Shown here: positions 1-8,596 of the stretch, in pieces
Numbering within the stretch: the stretch's first letter is position 1
Layout: every line of letters begins with the position of its first letter
Assembly (NCBI RefSeq): GCF_022346885.1
Contig: NZ_JAKRNK010000008.1
Coordinates: 219,545-283,544, forward strand
Direction: 5' to 3'
Source of the DNA: Paenibacillus sp. ACRRX
GTDB lineage: Bacteria > Bacillota > Bacilli > Paenibacillales > Paenibacillaceae
Length of the DNA: 64,000 nucleotides
Notes under the pieces: generated by a model
Seen by the model: only the letters and a program-made list of their open reading frames with translations
Told to the model about the DNA's origin: nothing
The model's database searches: none
Made by a program: the position numbers and the translations under genes

Positions 1-1593
1 TTTGTACACCGCTTTCCGCGCTTCGTTATCGCTCGTTGCCAAGCCTTTTTCGTACAGTTCCTTCACTTTCGGATTGTCATATCCTTTCACTTCTCCATTC
101 ACGAAGGAAATAACACCATCTGAAGGATCGCCTAGAATTGGCGTAGAGAAGGATACCAGATCAAAGTCTCCGCTCTCGAACTTGGCAATTTGCGCATTAA
201 AGTCCGCAAACTGCTCAGCTTCCAGCTGAACGCCGATCGCCGTGTAATTTTCTTTTGCCACAGCAATAAAGATATCCGTCGCTTTGCTTTTCGAACCAAT
301 GAAATGAATTTTCAGCTTCTGGCCATCTTTTTCCCGAATACCGTCAGCGCCTTCCTTCCATCCAGCTTCATCAAGCAGCTGCTTTGCTTTCTCTGGCTCG
401 TAGTTATAAGGGTTAATTCCCTCTTCCGTATAGGACCATGAGATTGGTGACGCCGGAATATTAGCAATCTGTCCAGCACCTTGGTTCGCGTCGACATAGA
501 TCGTTTTTCGATCCAGACCGTATGTCAGCGCTTGGCGAACTTTCTTATCTTTAAGAGTTGGATGCTCCAAGTTAAATTGCAAATAGCCATAGTTGTTAGC
601 TGTGTAAGGAATAATGTTAAGGAAGCCAAGCCCCTTTAACTTATCAATATTTTCTTGCGTAGCTTGGAAGCTGCCATAGTCCTGTTCACCAGTTTCAATA
701 AATTGCCATGTATCGCCTTCTGTTGTTTTATAAATAAAGTGCTCTGTCTTCGGTTTGCCTTTGTAATAGAACTCATTTGCTACAAATCGTACCTCTTGAC
801 CTGGAATAAACTTTTCCAGCTTGTATGGACCAGTACCAACAGGAGTCGCATGCAGTTTCTTGATATAATCGAGACTGCCGAACTTGTAATCTTTTCCATA
901 ATAAGCTTTGGACAAAATTTCGCTCCCTAGTATAGTCAGTCCCTTAGCATTAGGCTTATCAATAGTGACTGAAATTGTCTCTGGATCAATAACTTTAATG
1001 CCCTCAATCAACTTAGCCTTGCCTTCTTTGTATGCTTTGCCGCCTTTAATCGCAATCGTAGTCAGCAGTTCGCTTTGCCCGTCGTAGGACTTATCGTGGA
1101 TCAGCGTCCACGTGAAAGCAACGTCATCCGCGGTGAGCGGTGTGCCATCGCTGAATTTCAAGTCTTTGCGGAGATGGAATGTATAAGTAAGGCCGTCCGG
1201 GGATATATCCCACTTTTCTGCAAGATCTGGAATCGGAAGTCCTTTATCGTCAACCGTTACAAGTGACGCGTACAGTACGGAGGAGACATTGCCGTCATAA
1301 CCGCTCTGTTGGAAATAAGGTGTAAAAGCACCACTTGGGTCTGTAAGACCTACAATAATCGTGTCGGTCCGTTTTTGCGCTTGGGCTGGAAGCTTGGAGA
1401 GGTCACTCGCCGCAATTGGCGCCGTAAGCTCCGCTACCGCAGGTATTGTACTGCTGTTTTCCGTTCCTTTTGTGTCTGCTGTGGCTGACTGTGCGCTGCC
1501 TGAAGCAGGTGCTGAACTATCATTGGAGCAAGCTGCCAACAGGATGCTGCTTGCCATTGTGATCGACAATAAGGTAATCAATAATTTCTTCAT
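1..1593 (-). CDS. Oligopeptide/nickel-type ABC transporter substrate-binding lipoprotein, 3' end cut by window
   Basis: The first 531 codons of a solute-binding protein of family 5 (SBP_bac_5; OppA/DppA/NikA type), which captures peptides or related ligands outside the membrane for an ABC importer. The reading frame stays open to base 1, so the C-terminus lies outside the window. The N-terminus has a lysine start, a hydrophobic core and a lipobox (LLAAC, Cys near residue 22), so it is a lipid-anchored protein. A low-complexity Ser/Ala/Thr linker follows, then typical family-5 segments such as FSDGTPLTADDVAFTW and TGPYKLEKF. A GGGAGGG ribosome site lies 5-6 bases before the ATG at 1593. No permease genes are visible here; they may lie beyond the left edge. 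The ligand cannot be told from sequence. Confidence 0.92.
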   Translation of the reverse strand, partial: MKKLLITLLSITMASSILLAACSNDSSAPASGSAQSATADTKGTENSSTIPAVAELTAPIAASDLSKLPAQAQKRTDTIIVGLTDPSGAFTPYFQQSGYDGNVSSVLYASLVTVDDKGLPIPDLAEKWDISPDGLTYTFHLRKDLKFSDGTPLTADDVAFTWTLIHDKSYDGQSELLTTIAIKGGKAYKEGKAKLIEGIKVIDPETISVTIDKPNAKGLTILGSEILSKAYYGKDYKFGSLDYIKKLHATPVGTGPYKLEKFIPGQEVRFVANEFYYKGKPKTEHFIYKTTEGDTWQFIETGEQDYGSFQATQENIDKLKGLGFLNIIPYTANNYGYLQFNLEHPTLKDKKVRQALTYGLDRKTIYVDANQGAGQIANIPASPISWSYTEEGINPYNYEPEKAKQLLDEAGWKEGADGIREKDGQKLKIHFIGSKSKATDIFIAVAKENYTAIGVQLEAEQFADFNAQIAKFESGDFDLVSFSTPILGDPSDGVISFVNGEVKGYDNPKVKELYEKGLATSDNEARKAVYK

Positions 1594-1665
1594 AGTGACC
1601 CTCCCTGAAAACATATGTTTATTATTTATAATCCCTATCAGTTAACTAGGAATTCAATGAACCTC

Positions 1666-1694
1666 ATTATAGACCTATAGTTAATAAATGTAAA
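1666..1694 (-). promoter_or_regulatory. Sigma-A-type promoter for the binding-protein gene
   Basis: On the minus strand a TTTACA -35 box (1694-1689) and a perfect TATAAT -10 box (1671-1666) are separated by exactly 17 bases. They lie about 73 bases upstream of the lipoprotein start, so this is the likely promoter of that gene. Confidence 0.75.
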
Positions 1695-1776
1695 CCCATC
1701 TTTTCTTAAAATTTTCCACCTGTTTCAATTCATCGCCTTTCCTTCCACAGCATCGTGCCGTTGCACACAACAAAAA

Positions 1777-1812
1777 AGCGAACAACCCTATACTGTATAA
1801 GGGTTATTCGCT
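1777..1812 (-). terminator. Intrinsic terminator downstream of the AraC-family gene
   Basis: The arms AGCGAA-N-AACCCTATA and TATAAGGGTT-A-TTCGCT form a hairpin followed on the minus strand by TTTTTTG. It sits about 215 bases past the stop of the AraC gene. A second, AT-rich inverted repeat (ACATAAATTC/GAATTTATGT, 1992-2016) lies directly after that stop and may also act. The remainder of 1695-2025 shows no gene. Confidence 0.75.
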
Positions 1813-2025
1813 TTCGCAGTTATTTAGAAGTGTAAACTCCACTCTGGATACGTTATATACATTTTTAAGTGTCTGGTTATTTATTTGACCTCAGTTAAAC
1901 GGCTTAACATCAACATATTATGGATTGTATGGGTCAAGATCAAAGCCCCATCCAACTGTGCCCGTCTACTAATGTGTAGTCTAAGATAAAGACATAAATT
2001 CAATATGAATTTATGTTTCGCGCCA

Positions 2026-2997
2026 CTATACGGATGATGCATTTTTCTTAAAATGGGTCGGTGTCACACCTGTCTGGCGCTTGAACACACGTGAAAAGTA
2101 CGGGACGTCATTAAATCCGACTTGAAAACAAATGTCTGTTACCGTCATGTCAGTGTCAATAAGCATCGCAGCAGCTTGATGAACGCGATAATCGATCAGA
2201 TAGTCGTTATAAGTCTTTCCTGTGAAGCGCTTGAATAAGGCGCAAAAATACGATTTGGAAATGCTGAACTTGCGACACAGCTTCTCAAGCCGTAATTCTT
2301 CATTGTAATGCTCATGAATATAGTGAATAGCTGCTGTCATTAGTTCCCTAAACTTCTCTACCCGCTCATCTTCCTCATTCGATTGACCTGACTGTCGTGC
2401 CATTTCCCGCATAATGACAGACATCAGCTTCAACAAATTTGCTTTCAGCACCAGCTCATAATAACGCTTGCCAGACTGGAACTCATCCAGCATGTCATGA
2501 AGTAGACGGGACACCTCAAGATCCGTCTCTCCACTGAGCGCTAGTTTAGGGGTCACATGCTCCTCATCCAACATAAATTGTTCTAGGTAGGAATAATCAA
2601 AGCTGTCTTTGCCCCCGCTATGCGGCTGATACTGTTCATCAATAAAATGAGGCAAAAACTCGCAGCCGATGATATCGATATCTTGACCGGGCACCAGATC
2701 AACCCGGTGAACAGCATAAGGAGGAATTACAAAGATATTCCCTTTGACCATGGAGTAGGTATGCTGATTAATCGTATGAATGAACTCTCCTTTGACGACA
2801 TACCAAATTTGGAAATAATCATGGGTATGATCGCGAATACTCCCACCAGCTCTATTCCAACGGTATACTTTAAATGGAAGCAGCGTTCCGATCTCACTCT
2901 CAGCCCGATAAAAAATGACATCTTCCTTTCGGGACTGCAACGGTGCTAGATTATGCTCCTGATCCGACAACTTTATCACCCTGACTATACTGTTCAT
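2026..2997 (-). CDS. AraC-family transcriptional regulator with N-terminal cupin domain
   Basis: A 323-residue regulator. Residues of about 30-200 form the cupin-like ligand-binding half (the segment with RAGGSIRDHTHDYFQIWYVV and IPPYAVHRV is typical). Residues of about 215-318 carry the two helix-turn-helix motifs of the AraC/XylS family, ending in the hallmark VGFNDVPYFSRVFKRQTGVTP. Such proteins sense a small molecule, often a sugar, and activate nearby promoters. It is transcribed divergently from the MOSC gene, with a 135-base gap. The binding-protein gene downstream runs in the same direction but has its own promoter and an intervening terminator. The ligand is unknown. Confidence 0.93.
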   Translation of the reverse strand: MNSIVRVIKLSDQEHNLAPLQSRKEDVIFYRAESEIGTLLPFKVYRWNRAGGSIRDHTHDYFQIWYVVKGEFIHTINQHTYSMVKGNIFVIPPYAVHRVDLVPGQDIDIIGCEFLPHFIDEQYQPHSGGKDSFDYSYLEQFMLDEEHVTPKLALSGETDLEVSRLLHDMLDEFQSGKRYYELVLKANLLKLMSVIMREMARQSGQSNEEDERVEKFRELMTAAIHYIHEHYNEELRLEKLCRKFSISKSYFCALFKRFTGKTYNDYLIDYRVHQAAAMLIDTDMTVTDICFQVGFNDVPYFSRVFKRQTGVTPTHFKKNASSV

Positions 2998-3132
2998 TTA
3001 ATGGCAAATGCACTATATTATTAACTAGATTAGGTCATGCCAATACAACACTTTATTGTTAGGACATATAACAAGCTTAACCTACCAACTCATACATGTA
3101 AATTGGATAACATTATCTTAAGGAGGCAGTTC
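2998..3132. promoter_or_regulatory. Divergent intergenic region with inverted repeat
   Basis: This gap separates the divergent AraC and MOSC genes. An inverted repeat TTGTTA-N7-TAACAA lies at 3056-3074 and could be an operator, possibly for the AraC protein, but the assignment is a guess. The ribosome site AGGAGG at 3121-3126 fixes the MOSC start at 3133. Confidence 0.35.
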
Positions 3133-3813
3133 ATGCAAGCTACAATTATTTCATTAAATGTCGCATTGCCAACTGATTCGCTCACTTATAACGGCAAGTC
3201 AGTTCGTTCCGGTATGGTCAAGCAGCCTGTTGAGCTGCCTATACACTTGCAGGAGCTTGGCTTTGAAGGAGATGGCGTCGCAGATACGAAGCACCATGGT
3301 GGGCCCGACAAAGCGATTTGCGTCTACGCCAGTGAGCACTATGCCTTCTGGCAGCGGGAATGGGATCGCGAATTGCCGCATGCGGCGTTTGGGGAGAACT
3401 TGACGACTAGCGGACTGATAGAGACAGACGTCCACATCGGTGACACGTTCCGTATTGGGGAAGCAATCGTACAGGTGACACAGCCTCGTCAGCCATGCTT
3501 TAAGCTTGCCGCGCGTTACGATATGAAGGAAATCCCAGTATGGATGCAGGACACTGGATTTACAGGCTATTATTTGCGTGTGCTAGAGCCTGGATTCGTG
3601 AGGCCAGAAGATATGCTGACCTTAATTCAGCCAGATGATGCCGCCATATCCATTCAATATGCCAATGACGTGATGCATCATCACAAGCACGGTGAGGAAG
3701 GGATTGCTCGTATGCTCGCCAATACCGCGCTGTCCGCCAGTTGGCGTGCAACTTTGACAAAGCGGCTGCAAGGAATCTCGCAAGATACGTCTGCGCGGAT
3801 TCAAGGCACGTAA
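3133..3813 (+). CDS. MOSC-domain protein (YiiM-like)
   Basis: A 226-residue protein with a MOSC (molybdenum cofactor sulfurase C-terminal) domain over about residues 30-165, including the motif GDGVADTKHHGGPDKAICVY and the conserved cysteine in the segment QPRQPCFKLAARY. YiiM-type MOSC proteins bind the molybdenum cofactor and reduce N-hydroxylated compounds. That role is inferred from the family. An open frame extends upstream to 3037, but AGGAGG seven bases before the ATG at 3133 and the natural N-terminus MQATIISLN show that the shorter start is right. It is a single gene divergent from the AraC regulator. Confidence 0.93.
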   Translation: MQATIISLNVALPTDSLTYNGKSVRSGMVKQPVELPIHLQELGFEGDGVADTKHHGGPDKAICVYASEHYAFWQREWDRELPHAAFGENLTTSGLIETDVHIGDTFRIGEAIVQVTQPRQPCFKLAARYDMKEIPVWMQDTGFTGYYLRVLEPGFVRPEDMLTLIQPDDAAISIQYANDVMHHHKHGEEGIARMLANTALSASWRATLTKRLQGISQDTSARIQGT

Positions 3814-3987
3814 AGCTAAACCCAGTAGTTGGTGTACAAGCGATTCTATCGTGCAGCCCACCATAAGCAGCGTGTACATGCGCCTTACAAACCAGTGTGT
3901 TCCAAATCGCAGCACTGGTTTGTAAGTTCAACATCTTTATAATGAATTGTACAGTCAACATATCAGCATATAAATAAAGTCCTATAC

Positions 3988-4425
3988 TTATCTATTCTTA
4001 CTTTTGTTACGCATGGCAGACACAATCTGTAATGTTCCGTCTCCGTTCTCTAATAAACGGTTGTATTCAGGAGATTCCATCGGTACAAGCGCCAATTTGC
4101 CCTCCGCGTTAAAATGAATACCCCAGCCAAACTTTTTGGACAGCATGGAAGCTCCGAGACAAGCCTTCGGCTTGTTAAAGAACTCTTGTCTAAGCTCGGC
4201 ATCACACAACTTCAACTCATCCGCTGGAATGGCCTTATGTCGAATATGAACCTGAAAAAGTAGTTCCTCTTGTGTATACTCATAGGGATGCTCAGCAATG
4301 AGATCATATTCAATTCCATGTTTGGACATACCATCCTTCTTAGCAGGAGGCATAGTTCCAAATTGAACCGGACAATCTGGTGCTACTGTAATAAACGTAT
4401 TATAGTAATTCCAATCCATATGCAT
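3988..4425 (-). CDS. DUF6157 family protein
   Basis: A 145-residue soluble protein beginning MHMDWNYYNTFITVAPDCP. The opening, the KKDG stretch, the PYEYTQEELLF segment and the GWGIHFNAEGKLAL segment resemble the DUF6157 family of small uncharacterised bacterial proteins. The frame is open up to 4470, but AGAGGAG lies just before the ATG at 4425. No catalytic motif is evident and no function is known. It stands alone. Confidence 0.8.
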   Translation of the reverse strand: MHMDWNYYNTFITVAPDCPVQFGTMPPAKKDGMSKHGIEYDLIAEHPYEYTQEELLFQVHIRHKAIPADELKLCDAELRQEFFNKPKACLGASMLSKKFGWGIHFNAEGKLALVPMESPEYNRLLENGDGTLQIVSAMRNKSKNR

Positions 4426-4510
4426 AATCTCCTCTCTAAATTCACTACCATTATAACCCAAAATAATCATTCATATCGATGAATGTCATCTCCTTGTCGA
4501 TATAAAAAAA

Positions 4511-4545
4511 GAACGTCCTTTCCGCCGCGTTGGCTTAGAACGTTC
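4511..4545 (-). terminator. Probable terminator of the MFS exporter gene
   Basis: On the minus strand GAACGT pairs with ACGTTC across a GC-rich loop that can itself pair in part, and TTTTTTT follows directly. It lies about 60 bases beyond the stop of the MFS gene and upstream of the DUF6157 gene. Confidence 0.6.
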
Positions 4546-4602
4546 ATCATATCCTACTATCACGCTGCTCCTGATGAAGCAGCATGACAACAAGTCCTTC
4601 CT

Positions 4603-6048
4603 TTATTCCTCGATCTGCTGCGCAATCTTTCCCTTTCGCTCTTTAAGCAAGAAAGCTACTGGAATTCCCACCAGAGTCATGATAAAACTAATAAAATTAA
4701 TATCATTAATACCATGCGTATACGCAATTGGCTTTATTATCGCGATGTCGCCTCCCGTAGTGCTAAGCTCCGCAACATACGAAATGGTACGGGCCGCCAG
4801 CAGCGACGAGAACAAGCCAATGGACAACGAGGCTAGTCCCTGACGAATCCAGCTATTGATGGACGAGGCGTAGCCGGACCATTCCCTTTTTACAGCGCTC
4901 ATCCCTGCGTTCATCGCCGGCGTATTAGCAAGTGCTATTCCTACATTACGCAGTGCCATCCATAGTGTAATTTCCAAATGAGGCGTGTTTACATCTAGCC
5001 GACTGAGCATGTAAGTGCCACAGCCCATAAATAGGAGACCAACTACGATCAGTTTAACCGGGCCGTACTTTGAGTACCATCTGCCTGTAAAAGGAATTAA
5101 CAACGCCATCAGCAAGGAGGCGGGAAGCAAAATAAGTCCGGCTGTCAACGCAGATGCACCCTGTACATTTTGTAGAAATAAGGGCGTTAACAAACCACCT
5201 GCATATAGACTGATCGTGATGATGCTGACCAGCAGCATCGAGTATGAAAAGCGTAAATAACGGAATACACGGAATTCGAGCAAAGGATGCTCCTGTTTCA
5301 GAGAACGGCGTATAAACAGCCCGATAATCAACAGCCCCCCTATAATAAAGCCCAACGTCTTCATAGAAGTCCAGCCCCAGCCCTGTCCATTGCCAAAGGC
5401 GAGCAGCAGCAGCAGGCTTCCTGTTATAACCATAATAAAGCCAAGCTTATCGAATCGCTGCTGCTCACTCATGCGATACATCGGAATAAACTTAACGACA
5501 GTGAGCAGTGCCACTAATCCGATCGGCACGTTCATCCAGAACAGCCAATGCCAATCGGCAACATGGATGATCCATCCCGCCAGCGTAGGCCCGATAGCAG
5601 GTGCAAGCATGGCGGACAAGCTCCAAATGCTAATGCCAAAGGCTTGCTGCTCCCGCGGTATGATCTGATATACGATAGTCATCGTTGTTGGCATAATAAT
5701 ACCGCTGAACAACCCCTGCAGCACTCGAAATGCAATCAAACTATGTTCATCCCAAGATATTGCACATAAGACTGAGGTTAGCACAAAGCCACTTAACGCA
5801 AACAAATACAACCGCTTCGTGCTAATCCGGTTAGCAAAATATCCTACAGCAGGTGCCACTGTACCCGTTGCCAGCATAAACCCTGTTAGTACCCATTGAA
5901 TAGACGGCAGCTCCACGTCAAAGTGCTTCATGAGTACAGGCAGCGCAACATTAACGGTATTTGTGCTTAATACAGCAAGGAAATTGCCAAAGAAAATAGC
6001 AAACATAATGCTCCAAAACGTTTTCTTGGATAATCGTTCTTCATTCAT
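4603..6048 (-). CDS. MFS multidrug exporter, DHA2 (EmrB/QacA) family
   Basis: A 481-residue membrane protein with about 14 hydrophobic segments, the size and layout of the DHA2 drug:proton antiporters. Family signatures are visible: NTVNVALPVLMKHF in helix 1, the RVLQGLFSGIIMPTTM segment and the APAIGPTLAGWI motif C typical of exporters. It probably pumps out lipophilic or cationic compounds. The substrate cannot be told. The start ATG at 6048 is preceded by GGTGGAATGTGAG. It has its own promoter and terminator, so it is a single-gene unit. No regulator is adjacent. Confidence 0.9.
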   Translation of the reverse strand: MNEERLSKKTFWSIMFAIFFGNFLAVLSTNTVNVALPVLMKHFDVELPSIQWVLTGFMLATGTVAPAVGYFANRISTKRLYLFALSGFVLTSVLCAISWDEHSLIAFRVLQGLFSGIIMPTTMTIVYQIIPREQQAFGISIWSLSAMLAPAIGPTLAGWIIHVADWHWLFWMNVPIGLVALLTVVKFIPMYRMSEQQRFDKLGFIMVITGSLLLLLAFGNGQGWGWTSMKTLGFIIGGLLIIGLFIRRSLKQEHPLLEFRVFRYLRFSYSMLLVSIITISLYAGGLLTPLFLQNVQGASALTAGLILLPASLLMALLIPFTGRWYSKYGPVKLIVVGLLFMGCGTYMLSRLDVNTPHLEITLWMALRNVGIALANTPAMNAGMSAVKREWSGYASSINSWIRQGLASLSIGLFSSLLAARTISYVAELSTTGGDIAIIKPIAYTHGINDINFISFIMTLVGIPVAFLLKERKGKIAQQIEE

Positions 6049-6115
6049 AACTCACATTCCACCATTCACTTGTATCCGTTTGGTATCGTCCTTACCGACT
6101 TTCACTACTTATCCC

Positions 6116-6144
6116 AGTGTAATAGTATTGAATTAATACGTCAA
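6116..6144 (-). promoter_or_regulatory. Promoter of the MFS exporter with palindrome in the spacer
   Basis: TTGACG (6144-6139) and TACACT (6121-6116) are 17 bases apart on the minus strand, about 70 bases before the MFS start. Most of the spacer is the inverted repeat GTATT-N5-AATAC, a fitting place for a repressor operator. Which regulator binds is unknown. Confidence 0.6.
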
Positions 6145-6213
6145 CATTTACATATAAAACGTAAGAAAAAGGGATAAATTCCTTCTAGAATCCGAAATAC
6201 ATGCATTAAAAAT

Positions 6214-6271
6214 ACACCTTTCGTATAGATAGCAAGTGCTCCTAAACGAGCATGCATCCATCAAAAGGTGT
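6214..6271 (-). terminator. Terminator of the opuC operon
   Basis: Eight-base outer arms ACACCTTT/AAAGGTGT enclose a second small stem (GCTC/GAGC), and ATTTTT follows on the minus strand. It lies directly after the opuCD stop. Confidence 0.75.
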
Positions 6272-6278
6272 AAGTTGT

Positions 6279-6971
6279 TTACGTAGTGCTAATTTTCTTA
6301 TTTCCTTGACGCTTCACCTTACGCTCGTCAAACTTAAGCTTGCGTTGGAAGTAGCCCAGTACGATATCTGCCACAATTGCAAGCAATGCAGCGGGGATCG
6401 CCCCCGCATAAATGCGCAGCGGGTTCTGGTTGTTAATGCCCGCGTAAATCTCGCGACCAAGTCCTTCTCCGCCAACCATTGGCGCAATCGTGACAACCCC
6501 AATCGCAATGACAGCTGCGATCCGCAGCCCTGTCATCATGTACGTCAGCGCAAGCGGAAAGCGAACTTTCATCAGCAATTGCAGCGGACTCATGCCAATC
6601 CCGCGTCCAGCTTCAATATAGCTTGGGTTCACCTGCTTTAGTCCCACGTACGTATTCCTTACGATTGGATTTAATGAATAGAACAGCAAACCAATAATAA
6701 CGGTTGTACTGCCGAGCCCTAATACGAGCATCAGCAGCACTAGCAAAGCTAAGCTTGGTATAACCTGCAACACGCCTGTAATTCCTAGAATGAATTTGGC
6801 CAGCCTTTCATTTTTCGAACATAATATCCCTAAAGGCAAACCTATCACAATCGCTAACCCGAGACCGCTCAGCACCATCACAACATGTGATACAAAGTAC
6901 TCCCAGAGCATACCCGAATTACGACTCATGTAAGCTAACAAATCTGCTATCGACCATTGATAATCTCCCAT
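6279..6971 (-). CDS. opuCD: Glycine betaine/carnitine/choline ABC transporter permease OpuCD
   Basis: A 230-residue inner-membrane subunit with about six transmembrane segments and the coupling motif typical of this family (GRGIGMSPLQLLMKVRFPLAL). Together with OpuCB it forms the channel through which betaine-type osmoprotectants enter. It is the last gene of the operon opuCA-CB-CC-CD, 25 bases after opuCC. The order and the pairing of two similar but non-identical permeases match the Bacillus and Listeria OpuC systems. The C-terminus is basic and probably cytoplasmic. Confidence 0.93.
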   Translation of the reverse strand: MGDYQWSIADLLAYMSRNSGMLWEYFVSHVVMVLSGLGLAIVIGLPLGILCSKNERLAKFILGITGVLQVIPSLALLVLLMLVLGLGSTTVIIGLLFYSLNPIVRNTYVGLKQVNPSYIEAGRGIGMSPLQLLMKVRFPLALTYMMTGLRIAAVIAIGVVTIAPMVGGEGLGREIYAGINNQNPLRIYAGAIPAALLAIVADIVLGYFQRKLKFDERKVKRQGNKKISTT

Positions 6972-6996
6972 TGTATCCTCCTTTCTTGTCTATACA

Positions 6997-7899
6997 CTAT
7001 TTCTTACTCAAAAGCCCTTTGTCTTGCAAATATTGAAGCGCAACCTCGCGCTCACTCTTCTTCTCCATATCGACCTGATAATTCAGGTTGATCATCGTAT
7101 TCACATCAATGCTGCCAATCAGCACCTCAATGGCCTTTGCCGCTTCCGGATGCTGCTGCAAGGCATCTTCGCGCATCACTGGCGACGCATCATAGGGTGG
7201 GAAAAACTGCTTATCATCCTCTAATGTAATCAGATTGTAGGCCTTTAAGCGCGAGTCTGTTGAGTACGCCACCACGATATCCACTTGATTGTTCCCAACT
7301 GCCTGGTAGACTAAGCTTTGCTCCATTGGATACGACTTCCCGAATTTATATTGATAAGCTTTTCGGAATGCTGGATAGCCAACGTCTGTTCGTTCGAGCC
7401 ATGTCGTGTCTACCCCGAGACGCAAATCAGCTGCATCTTTGCTTATATCCGAAATTTGCTTATATCCTTTCTCATCCGCTAAATCTTTTCGAACTGTGAA
7501 AGCATACGTATTTTCAAATCCTAACGAATCAAACCACTTGAGACCCCAATACTTATGGAAACCTTCTTTTGCCTGCCGCAGCACACGATCGCGATCCTTT
7601 GTCTCTTCAATCGGGAAATGGTTGTTAAAAATCTCGCCACTGTACAAGGTGCCTAACTGCACGTCATCATTTTTAATTGCATTTAGAACAACGGTGCTGG
7701 ACGCTAGGTCTGGAATCACTTTGACCTTGATGTCCGTCCGATCTTCGATAAGTGCCTTATACATTTCAGCCAAAATCTTCGTTTCCGTAAATGTCTGTGT
7801 TCCGATAATAAATTGGTGCTCTGTGCCACAGCCAGCCAGAAGTACCGATATCATAAGCATGACACCTGTAAGTCCGGCTGTTATTTTGTTGCGTAGCAT
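6997..7899 (-). CDS. opuCC: Osmoprotectant-binding lipoprotein OpuCC
   Basis: A 300-residue substrate-binding protein with a lipoprotein signal peptide (lipobox LLAGC, Cys near residue 24) and an OpuAC-type binding domain from about residue 30 (IIGTQTFTETKILAEMY). It captures quaternary ammonium compounds outside the membrane for the OpuCB/CD channel. Which of choline, betaine or carnitine is preferred cannot be read from the sequence. It sits between the two permease genes, 33 bases after opuCB. Confidence 0.94.
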   Translation of the reverse strand: MLRNKITAGLTGVMLMISVLLAGCGTEHQFIIGTQTFTETKILAEMYKALIEDRTDIKVKVIPDLASSTVVLNAIKNDDVQLGTLYSGEIFNNHFPIEETKDRDRVLRQAKEGFHKYWGLKWFDSLGFENTYAFTVRKDLADEKGYKQISDISKDAADLRLGVDTTWLERTDVGYPAFRKAYQYKFGKSYPMEQSLVYQAVGNNQVDIVVAYSTDSRLKAYNLITLEDDKQFFPPYDASPVMREDALQQHPEAAKAIEVLIGSIDVNTMINLNYQVDMEKKSEREVALQYLQDKGLLSKK

Positions 7900-7932
7900 A
7901 CCGTTTCCTCCTCCTCGTGCTCTAGTTCGGTT

Positions 7933-8592
7933 TTATGCAGCAATCGAACTTGTCCGTCCGAATCGTTTTGTTAACAAACGCTCCATCCAGCCAAGCAGAG
8001 CATCAGCAAGCAGCGCCAGCAGGATTGCTCCCGCAGCTCCCGTCACAATCAGCTCCAACTTGTTCACGCCAAGTCCAGATACGATAAGCTGCCCAAGACC
8101 GCCAGCACCAATCAGCGTCGCAAGCGTAGCCCAGCTGATGATGTAAACTGTCGTAATGCGAATTCCCGACATTACATAAGGTAGTGACAGTGGAAATTGA
8201 ATGCGTAAAATACGCTGCATCGTTCCATACCCCATCCCCCTTGCCGACTCCAGCACACTGGAATCTACAGAAGCAAAGCCATCATACGTATTACGCAGTA
8301 TCGGCATGATGGAATACAGGAACAAGGCTACCACCGCAGGCTTCATGCCTATGCCGAGAAAGGGAATAAGAATGGCGAGCAATGCCAAGCTTGGTACGGT
8401 CTGCAGTAAGTTTGCAAAGAAAAACACGATGCTGTTGATCCATTTGAAACGGTTATATACAAGTAAAATACCTAATGGAATGGACAGCAAGCAGCCCAGC
8501 AATACGGATGCAAAAGTGATGACCAAATGCTCCTGAAGTGCGATTGCAATATCAGCACCTCGTTCTTGAAAAAAGGAAACCAAGTTATTCAT
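7933..8592 (-). CDS. opuCB: Glycine betaine/carnitine/choline ABC transporter permease OpuCB
   Basis: A 219-residue permease with about six membrane spans and the ATPase-contact motif ARGMGYGTMQRILRIQFPLSLPYV. It is the partner of OpuCD. The frame is open to 8655, but the ATG at 8592 lies four bases after the opuCA stop and is preceded by GAGAGGAGG, so the shorter form is correct and translation is probably coupled to opuCA. Confidence 0.93.
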   Translation of the reverse strand: MNNLVSFFQERGADIAIALQEHLVITFASVLLGCLLSIPLGILLVYNRFKWINSIVFFFANLLQTVPSLALLAILIPFLGIGMKPAVVALFLYSIMPILRNTYDGFASVDSSVLESARGMGYGTMQRILRIQFPLSLPYVMSGIRITTVYIISWATLATLIGAGGLGQLIVSGLGVNKLELIVTGAAGAILLALLADALLGWMERLLTKRFGRTSSIAA

Positions 8593-8596
8593 AGGT

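Noticed and set aside
3037..3132. Longer N-terminus for the MOSC protein
   Set aside because: No ribosome site precedes 3037, while AGGAGG is correctly placed for 3133.
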